This document shows positions 25,605 through 37,256 of a stretch of DNA of 64,000 bases, in pieces. Source of the DNA: Cardiocondyla obscurior (Eukaryota; Arthropoda; Insecta; Hymenoptera; Formicidae); NCBI RefSeq assembly GCF_019399895.1, contig NC_091874.1, forward strand, positions 5,582,501-5,646,500, in the 5' to 3' direction. Every line of letters starts with the position of its first letter. The stretch's first letter is position 1. The notes under the pieces were generated by a model. That model saw only the letters and a program-made list of their open reading frames with translations. It made no database searches and was not told where the DNA came from. The position numbers were made by a program, and so were the translations under genes.

Positions 25605-26880
25605 TACCGGCACTCGTGGTAGTCGTGCCGTCCTCGACGACGTCGTCGAGGCAGCTATTGTCGTCTGCGCGTACGATGACGATGTCTCTCGAAATCGATA
25701 TGAATTTACGATGTTTTTCTATTGCGCCGACTTGGCAGAACTTTCTTAAAACGGCACCTCGCGCGGAAACATTATGCGATAATTTATTATCCCCTTCTTT
25801 GGCCCGAGAGCCTTTAGGCGCGAGCCACGCCGGCGGTAAATTCGATACCGTCGAACTTAATAATCCGCCGCGACTCGGCGAAATTCCACCGTCGAGAGTC
25901 CCCCCTTGGTTAAAATTATGCGAGCGCGAACGGCCGAGCTTACGCGAGAGAGCAAAGCTCGGGGAATACCGCCTGGGCGAGAACGACGGCGGTAGTACGA
26001 TCCAAGAATTTTCAGACATCGCGTAATTGAGAAGTAGCGCGCCGCTCGATTTGTCACATTGAATGGCGCCCGGGAAATATTCCTAAGCTCGAGCGAGCAG
26101 ACAGATCGAATTGACCACACTTCACCTAACCTCGTGCTTAAATACGACATATACTTAACATAACTGCGGCTCCCTCTCCGTCTCCGCCCTTCATTCTTCG
26201 TCGTCTAATTAAATTGACTTTCTGTCCAATTCAAAACGATTCGCGCGATATAATCATACAGAATGCTGCCGCGCGTAAATCTCGCTCGTGACATACCGAC
26301 CGGTCTCTGAAAGGCTGAATCGCATCTCGAAGCCCGTGTAAAACCGGAGTCGGAGTTCTTTGATGTAATTCAATGTGAGACGCGCGGGCGAGGGCGGCCT
26401 TGGCGTATCTGAGGAGCGAGGCGCACGTGGGTGCCGCGGGCGAATGTATGCAGATTCGTAGACGCCGCTCAGCCGTGGTGTCTAGGTCCGTGTTTAAACA
26501 GAAGAGCGCCATCAAACATTCGACTTGAGATGCACGAGAGCATTTCGCGTAACCAAACATACGTACCCGGACACGCCGAGTGTCTAGACCGAAGGTATGT
26601 AGGGAGGACACGTTGCGCGAGACGTAGACTTCGTGCGGGAGAAGCGCGGGTGATCCCAAGAACGACAAATTCTGCCAAACACATGAGAGATACTTGAGCT
26701 GGCCAGTTGCCAACGCACCACCTCTGCTGTTCGCTCGTGCATGTTCCGGCGACCTGCTACAGCACCAAGTCCCTTTTCTTACCCTCGAGCTACTACAATC
26801 GACGTAGAGAACCACCCTCCGCCAGCCTCTCTCTGCATTCACCCGCCACTATTTTAACTCTCCTCTTTCCTCGCGCGCGC

Positions 26881-26905
26881 TCTCCCTCTCTCTCTCTCTC
26901 TTTCT
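26881..26905 (+). repeat. (CT)n microsatellite
   Basis: CT repeat just 3' of a GCGCGC run. It continues into CCATTTCTGATTCAG at about 26920, a strong acceptor-like sequence on the plus strand, but no clear exon follows it. Confidence 0.85.
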
Positions 26906-27648
26906 CCATTTCTGATTCAGTTTCATATGTACGAAGACGCATTCGAATCTATCTCACGTAGCAGTTGGAACGCAATATTAGGTATTACTATCAATTTCCT
27001 TTACGCGAACGTGACATATGTTATATGTGCTTTTGTTTCTAGTTGATACCTCGCGCCGGGCATCAAAGTCTGATAGTTTTAGCTTTTGAAGTTTCATCGA
27101 TGGCGCTCGCGCGAAACGAACGTAGGCGATAAATCGATGGTGCCTGCGATGCTAAGTTTGCACGCGGCGCTCCGCGTTATCGAATGCGATATCGGATAGA
27201 ACAACGAATGCATTGCCTGTAGGCATCTGCATGTGCGTGTCACACGAAGGGGCGATATTACCCGCGATATCGTGCGCAAAGCGTCATTAAACGTAATATT
27301 TGGAACTTTGTTTTTAATTCTCAAGCAAATTTTTCACTGGATGCTGTGCACTTTAGCCCAGCGATCGGCATTCTTTTCCCCAAGTTTGTTAGCTTCTACT
27401 TTGAGAGTACACACGGGTTTTTCTCTTTGTCCGAATAATTTCTCTCTAAACTGCGAAAGACAGGATTCCGGGATACATTAAAAGAAAGTTGCTCCCTACC
27501 GGGCGAGATAAGTCACGTTTCTTTGCGCAACTTTTCTCTGTTGTGTTATCCGATCCGAATCGTCGACCAAATATTTCTTTTCGCGGCGGCACTTTTAGTT
27601 AAATGATATTCAATTGTAATTTGAGCAATTTACATAAGAAGGTAAATT

Positions 27649-27668
27649 AAAAAAAAAAAAAAAAAAAA
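27649..27668 (+). repeat. Poly(A) run, 20 nt
   Basis: Uninterrupted A run after GGTAAATT in AT-rich DNA, without a recognisable element upstream. Confidence 0.95.
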
Positions 27669-30076
27669 GACGACGAGTTGAAGGGAGGATAACGAAATAT
27701 AAATGAGGAAGATAAGCGCGAGAAGATATGCTCGCGATTCGTAATATGTAAGGCAATTTATAAACATTGTTAAAAGACTGGAGTGTAAAGTCAACTATCC
27801 GAATGTTAATTGCCATTCGGTATGAAAACGGAGTGAAGGACGTTGAGAAACTCGTGTACGTTTTTCCTCATTAGCGCTCGGACTTCTCCCGGCTATTTCT
27901 CCTCGCATAATGCAGCCGGATACATTGTATACGAAAGAGACAAATAAGGGAAGCGCAGAAAGAACGGGAATGAAAACGACAATAGAATGGCGTAGAGCAA
28001 GCTGGACGATCGGTGGCTCGAGAAGCGTTGAAATGAGGTGTCTAATTACACTCGTTTATTAACCTAACACCCTTTGCTCTCGTACGAGCGTACTCGCGTC
28101 TTCCTCCGCGTTATTTTATTCCTACGCGGGAGAATCTTATTTACTTTAACGAGAGTTGAAATAATTCACGAGCTTCGCGGGAGTACCAATTACCGCCGCA
28201 TCCGTATCTCTGTACGTCTTCTTGGCGCATATCCGATCCGCGAAAGATAAAAGGCGAATCGAAATCTTCATCCGTCCGCGGCGGATAAACCCTGATCATT
28301 ATTCCGCGAGATGCGCGTTTAACATATTGAGATGAAAATTTTTCGACACGGTACGATCGCGGTGTCTACATTTCACCGTCGATATTCACGGTACGGGCAT
28401 TGCGTCTTTATATTTTTAAAATTAGATGTCGATAACGGCGAGGAGATCGTTGTACGTAAGCAGCGCGCATTTCACAGAAGTCGACGTCGCTGCGCGGCGG
28501 GCGAGGCGCGAGGGAGGTAAATAAAATCCACGGCGAGAGAATCAAAGTATACGCGAAATTGGCGAACCGGTGGTGCGCGAACTACCCCAAAGTACGTAAG
28601 CGGCCGTCTCGGTATCGCCGCGAAAGTACGCGCGTCAGAAGCGGAGGGGGGATTGAGGAAGCTCGGGCGTGATTGCGCGCACAACCTACGGAATTACACG
28701 TCGGTGGTTTGTAAACCTGTGACTGAAATTATCGTTAATTTAAATGCTCGCGCTTACACTCGGCGAAAGTGCATAATGCGCGCCCGTGAAGTTTAAGAGC
28801 GGCGGCGTCGAGCGGGGGCTTACGCGGCAACCGCGTGCAGCCTGGGCTTTGAAATTTTAACGCGAATACGTGGCGAAATTCCAAACTAACGCGGAAGGAT
28901 TTAACTCCTTTGCCTGATACCGCGGGACAATTACAGGTAGCCGGGCTCAATGGGGATTGAATCTCGCATTGTGCCGAGTTAAATACGCGTATATTTCACT
29001 GACAAATGCTTTCAGTTAGACGTCGTGCTGTTTAATAATGCGTCGGGGCATGCGGGAGAAATTTCGAACGAGGCCGCTGAAACGTTGATGTGAGGAACAG
29101 CGCGGGTCTTTCCGTTAAAGAGAACGTGCGAGCGAAACGAGATATTCGGCCTGCTCAATCGGCCTCTCTCTTTCTGTTTCTGTGAATTAACGATGTATTA
29201 CCTAAAACGACCCAGCGTTCAATTTCATATTCCACTTTATTCGGCTAAATTCTCGTGTATTATTATTAGAAATAATTCAATAGTGCCGGCTCCGCTTGAA
29301 ATTAATTCGCGAACTGCACGTCGTTTGCGGAAAAAAGAGGCTGCACAACTGTAACAATGGCACTTGTTCTAAAATTAAACCGGTATTGTTACTTAAGAGA
29401 AAGAATAATTACTTTCTGCAATCCTAATATAATAGCGCTGAACATTGCTCTTTGTAAGAGGCTATTCGCTATTCAACGCTGAAATACCCATATATTTGTA
29501 ATAGCTTTTCTATCGAAATACGATAAAAATAAATAAAAATAAAAATAAAAAAAAGCTAAAAAAATCCGCGCGCGCACACAGCATTCCCATTTTCGCACAT
29601 CTATCCATCAAGAACTTAAACTTTGATTGCAACAATAAAAGTGTTTGCAACGCGCAATATGCATTCGTCGTAGGATAGCTTCGTGTTTGGACTGTATGGG
29701 CTGCATACTCGACGTAGCCAATATTACACGCTATAATAGGCAGGACAGAGAACGTACGTGGAGTCGGTCCCTGTGGCGCTTTTCATTTTTCGTATTTTTA
29801 TTGCTCACAATGGCGAGCACCTGACATTGTGTTCCCGAGCATGTATCTGACCGGCATCAACTTCCCATAGTCGATGTGTAACGCAAATTGTCGCGAATAG
29901 TTGGAACGAAAAGTTCTTTATAGAGTTATACAGTGGTCTCTTTCGGGCATTTATTGGGATTTACACTGCGGCGGAGTTTTATTTGATTATTCGATGGTAA
30001 AAGGGAGCGTATACGGGTGGCAATTCGTATGCCGGTGAAAGAAATCTCTGTGATAACCTTGAATCGGGTTTGCCCG

Positions 30077-30102
30077 AAAAAAAAAAAAAAAAAAAAAAAA
30101 AA
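30077..30102 (+). repeat. Poly(A) run, 26 nt
   Basis: Uninterrupted A run following GTTTGCCCG. The abrupt GC-rich flanks argue against a gradual AT-rich tract. Confidence 0.95.
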
Positions 30103-33100
30103 TGCGGAGGTTACGTCTCCTGCTTAACCGAGGGCGGTAATATGTCAGGACGGCGTTAAAACGGTTCTCGCGCACTCGCGATTCCCGTAGACATTCGTTA
30201 AGCCGATTTCCCGGTGCGCAGCCGTTTGCATTATCGATAGCTTTGCCCACGGGAAGAATGATCGAGCGACGCTGTCGTCAAGAGTTTCCGCGAGCCGGCG
30301 ATAACGGCGAGTGGTAATCCGTTGAACGATATAGCCCGTCTGTCCTCGTTGTCGAATCCGTCGACGTTTCATCCCGCCGACTAGCGCGACTAGGATATCG
30401 AGCCAGGACGCTTCATCGACCGTTTCTTTTCCCCATCGCCCGGTTGCAGCGCGCGAGCTAGTTACATAAAAGAAAGGGGAAAAATCAAAGAACAGGGGGG
30501 AGGGGTATAGTTGGGATAAAGGAGTCGCATCGCGTCGTAAAAGACAGCCAAGTGATTTCGAGCGGATGACGATACGTCGGCGCGAGAAATGCGGCGTCGG
30601 TCGTTGTCCCGGTGCGAAAGACGTTTCGCTCGTGTATTCATAAAGCCAGGTTTATTGCTATAGCCTTTGAGCCTCGGGGAGCTTTCTTGTTTCTGCAGCA
30701 TCCACGCCGAGATAAGTAGGGGTGCCAATGGTGCGTTGTTTGCTCAAGCTCCCTCTTCCAGACGGTCGACCGGTTAGCTGTCCCCCGTGCCGAAGGGTCG
30801 CCGAGACCCTCGAGTCGCGAGGGGCACGGTCGTTAAGTTGCATTAATCATTAATGGAGACCGTTGGCACTTAATGTCCCTCTCGACTCCGTGTTTTCTCG
30901 AGCGTCGACGAGGCATTCGTCTTAAAGTTCTTTCGCGGAAAGTCGATTCCCACCCCTGCGTCTCCCTATGAATATTCATGTCGCTGTTCTGATCAACTAA
31001 ATAGTTTTGAGATCGCGTTCTCGGCGCGACGATAACAAAGCGCGCAATGTTTAATGCCAAAAATTAAAAAGGTTTTTTTTCGACTAAGTTCCATCGAGCT
31101 TTCGTCAACGGGAAAAAAAAATCAATTTCAAACTCATCAGAAAATGTAAGGGCGAAAGAAAATATATGCAACTCGATAGCGCGCCGAATAGCCCGCAAGA
31201 GCGACAGTTTTCGACATTTATGTTACTATGGCATTGCCCGTTGGCGATGTTTTGTCACTTTTAGGCTGGATAACGGCATCGCGTATGTCCGAGCGTTTCA
31301 TCCGTCGCGTTGGCTCGGTGTAACACACGTACCGCGTACGCTGGTGACAATATAGATGGATTAAAGCGCCCTGTTGAATATAAATTTCTCTGTGCAAAAA
31401 AATTTTTTTTATACGCCCAACTCCCCTTCGGTTTTTCGAAGATCGCGGGACACGCTGGGCCGTAAAAAGAACTTCACAATCCTCAGATTTGTCGCGCCGG
31501 ACGCGTATCGATTTTAATATTATCATTTCGCATTCTTGTCAAGAAGCCAGTAAATGAGAAATGAGAAGATTTTTTTATTTTGCTGAGAGTATAATTATAA
31601 TTAAAAATGTTGCCGGTACTTTTTTATCGCAAACAGTTGCAAATACTATCAAATAATGATAACTCGCATTATTGGCACGTTTCGTAAATGATTCTTGAGG
31701 TACCGTTAAAAATGTAAGTACTCAATATAAAATATCGTAGCATTTGCGTCTACATTTTTTTTACACTACTATAAAATGCATACTGCTTGTGACATTATGG
31801 AAAGTTTAATAAGCGCTTTTGTTTCGTCTACCAAACAATTTCTGTATGTTTTGTAACTTTTAAACGATGTCGACGAGAACATTTTACATCCTGTTTTTGA
31901 AATTTTCCTTTCGTCGTCTACCCGAGGTTTTTAATGCCTTTTAATATACTCGGCGTAATTTTGTTTATATCAAGCTAGACGTAGTCAATTTCCTTTGGTT
32001 CTATCACGGCTCCGCGCACCTGCCGTATCCGACGCAGACTAGAGCGGCAATAAAAATTTTCGGTTAAAAACTGCCAGCGGTGGAACACCGGGGTAATCCG
32101 TAGAAATAGCTCCAAGTGTCACGGCTATCGTGTAACGTGCGGCAATACCTGTCGCACGTGGCAGAACGATCCCCGGCACTCGTTATCGGTGCATCGATAT
32201 ATCTCCCGCGCGCGAGCAGGCCCGCTCCCCCGATCGTTTTCCAATTATAATCGCCACCGTCCGCGAGTTAACTACCCAAACTTCCGGGCGCGCGGGCACC
32301 TCGTTACCGTGATTCTTCGTGCATGGCGCCATTGTAGCCACGGCCAAATAACGGCGGATGAGCACCGTCCGCGAGCGGCGAACGTAGCCGGTCATGACCG
32401 GTGCCGTGAAAATTTTCTGCGCCGAGCCGAGCGTGAATTAAATTATTTATAAACGCGTTCGCGCGACGGGCGGAAGTCGCGGGTAGCGCGAAAGCCAGAG
32501 GGGATAATCGAGGAGGGCGAAGGGACATCCCCCGACCCCTGGGTGTTTACGCTGTTAACGTTGTAAACGTCCCCCGTTTCCTCTCCCTGCTGCCGCCTCT
32601 CCACACCACGTAGCAAGTTCGGCGAGTTAATTGATTCAATTAGCACGCGCGACTCGCGCGCGAATTAAATATGTCGAGCTGACTCTAATTAAAGGCGGCC
32701 GGGGGATTCCGAGTCGCATCGATTGCGTAAGTACGCGCGGGGGGTGTTACTTTTCTCACGGTGCATCGACGCGATTTATTGATTGCTAATATATCGACAA
32801 TGATTCAATCTCTCGCCTCCCCTCCGCGATAAAGATACACTAGCTGTCGGAATATCGAAATATCGTGAACCGTGTATCACGGCCCGATAATATCGTAATG
32901 TTATTAGTGCCGCTACTTTTCTATCAGGCATTAAATTACGCGCGGGTTGATATCGACTGGGGCTGACATTATATGCAAGCGTCTACTTAAACAAAAAAAA
33001 TGCACGAGATATGCGAAACTGTGGGGGGTGCAATAATAACGTGCGTCGTATACGCAAATGGACCACCGTGATTAAAACGAATCCGCGTAATGGCATGGTG

Positions 33101-34090
33101 GCTCGACGGGACGCTATCCGGCTTTAAATATTCGAGTTATTTTTGTACGCGCGTGTTTCCTCATTGTCACTATTTCGAAAAATAAACCGCAATATTATTA
33201 ATGCACTCGTGTCAGTAACGTGATTCTGTTGAGCGTATTATATCTACTTTTCTTTGCGTTATCGCGGAAAGAATCGGTGAACGACTGGGCCAAATTAACA
33301 ATCGCGTTCTTAGTAACTTATGTTTGCTCGATGTATTTAAAAGTGTCTTTACAAGCACTTCTCCTTTCGTAAGAAAACTCGTGGCATTAAAGGCCTCTAA
33401 TTAAAGCCCGCTCGTTGCGATGATAATTAATTTCTACTCCGCGATGAAAATCCCACAGAAAGAGAGAATTGGCAATTTAAACTGGCCACTTGACTGTACT
33501 TAGATTAACTGCGTCTTCGTTTATCGAGATATCCATTTTTTATCCAATATAAAAGTTAACGTGATAAAAATTCGATATGCATAAAATTGTTTATTAAAGA
33601 TTATTTCCGTTTAGAATTAAAGCGCATAACAGCTAGACGAAATGTGTTTCGCGAACATGTAGTAGACGCCGTTTGCAAAGGGTGTTTCTAAACTTTTGAA
33701 TGCTGTCTTATCTCCGCCATCTCTTTAGCATTTTCTATTAAAGAAACAGCGCTGTATTAGATAAGTGTCCCGCCCTCCCTCCCCCCGAACATCTCATCGA
33801 AAGAAATTCGAGTGATCAGCGTGGAAAATCGTTGCTCGTTAAAGCGTTAAAAGGATAGGTTCGTCGAGCACGCTCGTTGTACCAGGACGACGGTTGTGCA
33901 TCGGAGAACGCAAGCGGCATGCACTTTGACCCCAGCGATTATCTCGGAAGCGAATTCGCTGTACCGTGCGGTGCGTCGACCCAATAGAATTCTCGATAAC
34001 GCCATTATACGCACAGTGTACAAACTTGATGCTGCACCCGAACTACGGCGAGTTTACAAGCTGCGTTGGCGGTTGCTTGCGGGACCTAAA

Positions 34091-34113
34091 CCCCGGGCAT
34101 TGTGTGCCCGGGG
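34091..34113 (+). other. Perfect 9-bp inverted repeat (hairpin)
   Basis: Arms CCCCGGGCA and TGCCCGGGG are separated by the 5-base loop TTGTG. It is strongly GC-rich, so a transcript would form a stable stem. No gene context explains it. Confidence 0.9.
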
Positions 34114-34147
34114 ACCGTAGCGGTTTATCGGTTGGTCCGACGCCACT

Positions 34148-34164
34148 CGTCGTCGTCGTCGTCG
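34148..34164 (+). repeat. (GTC)n trinucleotide repeat
   Basis: A perfect CGT triplet run inside a longer CGT/CCT/CGC-rich segment to about 34200. It keeps several frames open on both strands, which explains the misleading open frames here. Confidence 0.9.
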
Positions 34165-35260
34165 CCGTCCTCCTCGCCGTCGTCGTTCTCGTTTCCGCGG
34201 TTGTTTCCTCGCTGTCACCATCGTCGGCGACCCTTTCAGTTTTCCCACCGCCCTTAACGACATAACTACACCGCCGGCACACCGGAACCCGGGCGGCACG
34301 GCGAACTCCGTCGCGCGGTAGCTGTTCCCCTCTTCGGCACTGTCCCCCTTGCGCGACCATCGTCGCGCTAACGTCGTTCTTATTCAGCCTTTCGAGTTTT
34401 CGATTAAAACTTTAATTGCGCATTATTCGACGCAACCTCTTTGAGAGAAAAAGGCGAGGACGCCAGGTGGGAGACAATTCGTTCGCTCGAAGGAGAGCGA
34501 ATTGGCGCGCGCGCGTTTGTCTTACTCGGTAATTTACGTTTTAATAGAGGGATTAAGAGGAGAACAGTCCAGGCTCGTTCCGCGCCGCGCGCCGTTCCGT
34601 GCAACCGAATGCGTATTTAAGCGAGGTGAGGGAGAGTTGCGTTGCCGGGCCGGAAAAGATGGATGCGATTCAGCGATGGTATCTACTGTTCCGATAATCG
34701 TTGTTACGGACCGCCGGGGTTCGCTGAAACGGCAATGGTCAATGGCTGTGAACGTTTCGCCTTTAACGTTTCGTGCCTTATAATTTAAGCCTCGACCCTG
34801 ATAACGTTTCTCGAACTTGCGTTTGCAGATAATGAATGAGATCGCGGCGACGAACACGTCGGGCAGTCGAATTTATTTAATCCGTGCTACGCAGGTACGA
34901 ATGCTATCTGACCCAAGCGCATCCATAAAAGCCCTTCCGTATGGATCTCATTTACATAGTAATACATAGGACAACCAATATCTCCACCTATTTCATATTC
35001 TGATTAAATTTGAATCCGTTTTGTACAACGGCGATGTCGTAAACGCTAATGTAACAGGTATCTCGTTGCGGCGAGTGTTAATTAACAACGCGGGGAATGA
35101 TTTTGAGCGATACTTGGAAAAGCACGATCGAACATTTAGACGGAGTAAAACATTCCTAGCGCTGGCAAATTACGAGGGATGATAACTGCGTAATCGACTC
35201 GTTTCTTTTTTGCGGCAGCTCAACGGACAGGAATTTAATAACGCGCGCGATATCTCTCTC

Positions 35261-35266
<6 letters not shown>

Positions 35267-35291
<25 letters not shown>
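35267..35291 (+). repeat. Poly(T) run, 25 nt, preceded by a TC tract
   Basis: A short TC-rich stretch (from about 35252) leads into 25 T residues followed by GGGTTACAAAG. It resembles a polypyrimidine tract, but no exon follows. Confidence 0.95.
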
Positions 35292-37015
35292 GGGTTACAA
35301 AGCGGTTAGATATTTCCGAGATTTCTGAAAAGCAATTAAATCCTGTGTCATTAAATTAAATATTATATGATTTCAAATGTTTATAATTACCACGGTCAGC
35401 GTGTAACTCGCAAAATTCGAAATATGTTAAAAATTTAATTACCGGAAAAACCAATCAACATTTTATTATTTTTCAAAAGTTCCGTCTTAACGATATAATT
35501 CAATTGATTTCGGAGGCATTTTGGAAGCGTAGGAGAAAGTGTTGAGCTCGCGAAATGTTACGGGGGAATCCAAGTACTCGTCAATTTCTTCCCCGCTCGT
35601 TGCGGCCTGCCGAGGAATCGTTGGCGATCGTCCAAAACCGCGCCGGATTAACATTCTCATTCGCGTCGAAAAGTTGGAGACGCTGGTTAACCACGGGCAA
35701 GGTTACCACACGCGTTCATTACCGAAGGTATCCACCGGCGGCTATCGCTTTCGACCAATTGGAGCACGGCTGTTCTTTAAATTGGAGAAAACTGCGGCCC
35801 CGCTATAAAAGCGAAGAAGCTAAGATAATTACGATGTTTAATTTACTAACGAAGCCGGCTATCTCGGCGAATACTGTCGCCCTACGTGCCGTCGTGACTA
35901 CAGAAAGAGAGAGAGGGAGGGAAAGAGCGAAAGAGCTCAGCAGAGGAGCATGGTGCGCCCATTAAATGGAAGTAGAGCGATCTCTTGCCGCCTCTGACTT
36001 TCCAGGTGTGGACTAAATAATGCATACATAGGTCGTTGCATAATATAATACTGCGGATACACGCCACTATGCCCCGCTTGCAAACGGAACGGATGCGAAT
36101 GAAATTTTCTACGCGTGCGCGCGGACCCCGTCGGCTAGGCTGCACTTTTGAAAGGGAAAAAAGACTCTGTAACGAGGTCACTGAAATGTGACGTAACGGC
36201 CGCGCGATCCGGAGCTTTCAAGGGAATATATAATGCCTCCGTTATAAATATTTCACGAAAATTTCACAACGGAATCTCGCGCGTTGTCCAAAAGTATAAT
36301 AGTCCGTCTCGTTTAAAGGCCACGAATAAAATATAATTCCCTCCGCCCCGCCGGGAAAGTAATTACTTTTCTCGTTTGAAAATTGTTTTGTCGTAACGTT
36401 AATAATTCGCAAGTACACATTTAGTTACACACAAGCATGCCGCTCGTCACGCGGACGTGATTTCATGCTTCGTTCGCGTGACACATCCCGTAAGTAGATT
36501 ATGATGCCGGCAAAGTGAGAGCAGGTAATTTGTAGTTGATGAAGTTGTAATTGAGTTTTATTGCATTTTAATCCAATAAAGTCGCGTACACACTGCGATG
36601 CGGTGGCCCGTGAACGACGAGCGGTTGACAGGTTACATTTGTCGCCTGTACGGGATGGCTATCATTGTTGAGAGGCATACAATCCGTTAAAATTACGTCG
36701 ACAGGCGCGCAAAGTATCGTCCAAGTTTCACCGCGATGAGATATGAGAGTTTATAGCCCTTGCGTAGAATGTGCCTGTTTAGAGTGGTAGATTGTTCGAA
36801 AAGGTCCGGGATATTTTATCCATACTTTAGCAGAAAAAATAACAATCGATTGCTTAATTATGACATTACTTTCGCAATCAGAAAAACTTTATTTTTTATT
36901 TTTTTGTATTTTATATTGTAATTTTTTTTAATATATCAATCTTAAATGTTACGGTCTGATAATCAATTTTATTGTTGCCGTTTATTAAATCATATATATT
37001 TTTTTTTTGTTACAG

Positions 37016-37100
37016 ATCGACGCAGCTGACTCGACACGTCCCATCTGAGAGGAGGAGCAGGCTCGGGAGGGGCATCCTGCATCGGCGGAGCAACTTTTAG
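37016..37100 (+). other. Exon-like 85-nt segment A, copy 1
   Basis: It is bounded by a pyrimidine-rich acceptor (ATATTTTTTTTTTGTTACAG) and donor TTTTAG|GTGAGA. Every frame contains a stop: TGA at codon 11 in frame 1, an early TGA in frame 3, and TAG as the last three bases in frame 2. Frame 2 could encode a basic tail beginning STQLTRHVPSERRSR and ending RRSNF. It therefore cannot be an ordinary internal coding exon; UTR, noncoding RNA, poison exon or alternative C-terminus remain. Confidence 0.6.
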
Positions 37101-37217
37101 GTGAGAATAAATTTTTTTATAAAAATAATTATTCAATAAAAACTTTAACTTTTTTTTTAATGAATTTTTTAAACTAATTTACATGTCTTCATTGATATAT
37201 TTCTTTTTATGTTACAG

Positions 37218-37256
37218 ACACCGGCAGAATACTACAACTCCGCTGTATGCAGATTG
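37218..37256 (+). other. Exon-like 39-nt segment B, copy 1
   Basis: This microexon-sized segment lies between TTCTTTTTATGTTACAG and ATTG|GTAAGT, 117 nt downstream of segment A. It is open in all three frames, so the frame cannot be inferred. It is identical base for base to its partner at 60565-60603. Segments A and B together are 124 nt, so skipping or including both would shift a reading frame. Confidence 0.6.

Noticed and set aside
25445..26026. Open frames of 193 codons (plus) and 181 codons (minus) over the same bases
   Set aside because: A CGT/CTT triplet tract keeps both strands open and creates low-complexity Val, Arg and Thr runs. Neither translation resembles a known family.
26231..26842. 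Longest open frame in the window, 203 codons on the minus strand
   Set aside because: No domain or compositional sign of a real protein, overlapping open frames on the plus strand, and GC-rich stop-poor sequence. Chance is the better explanation without transcript support.
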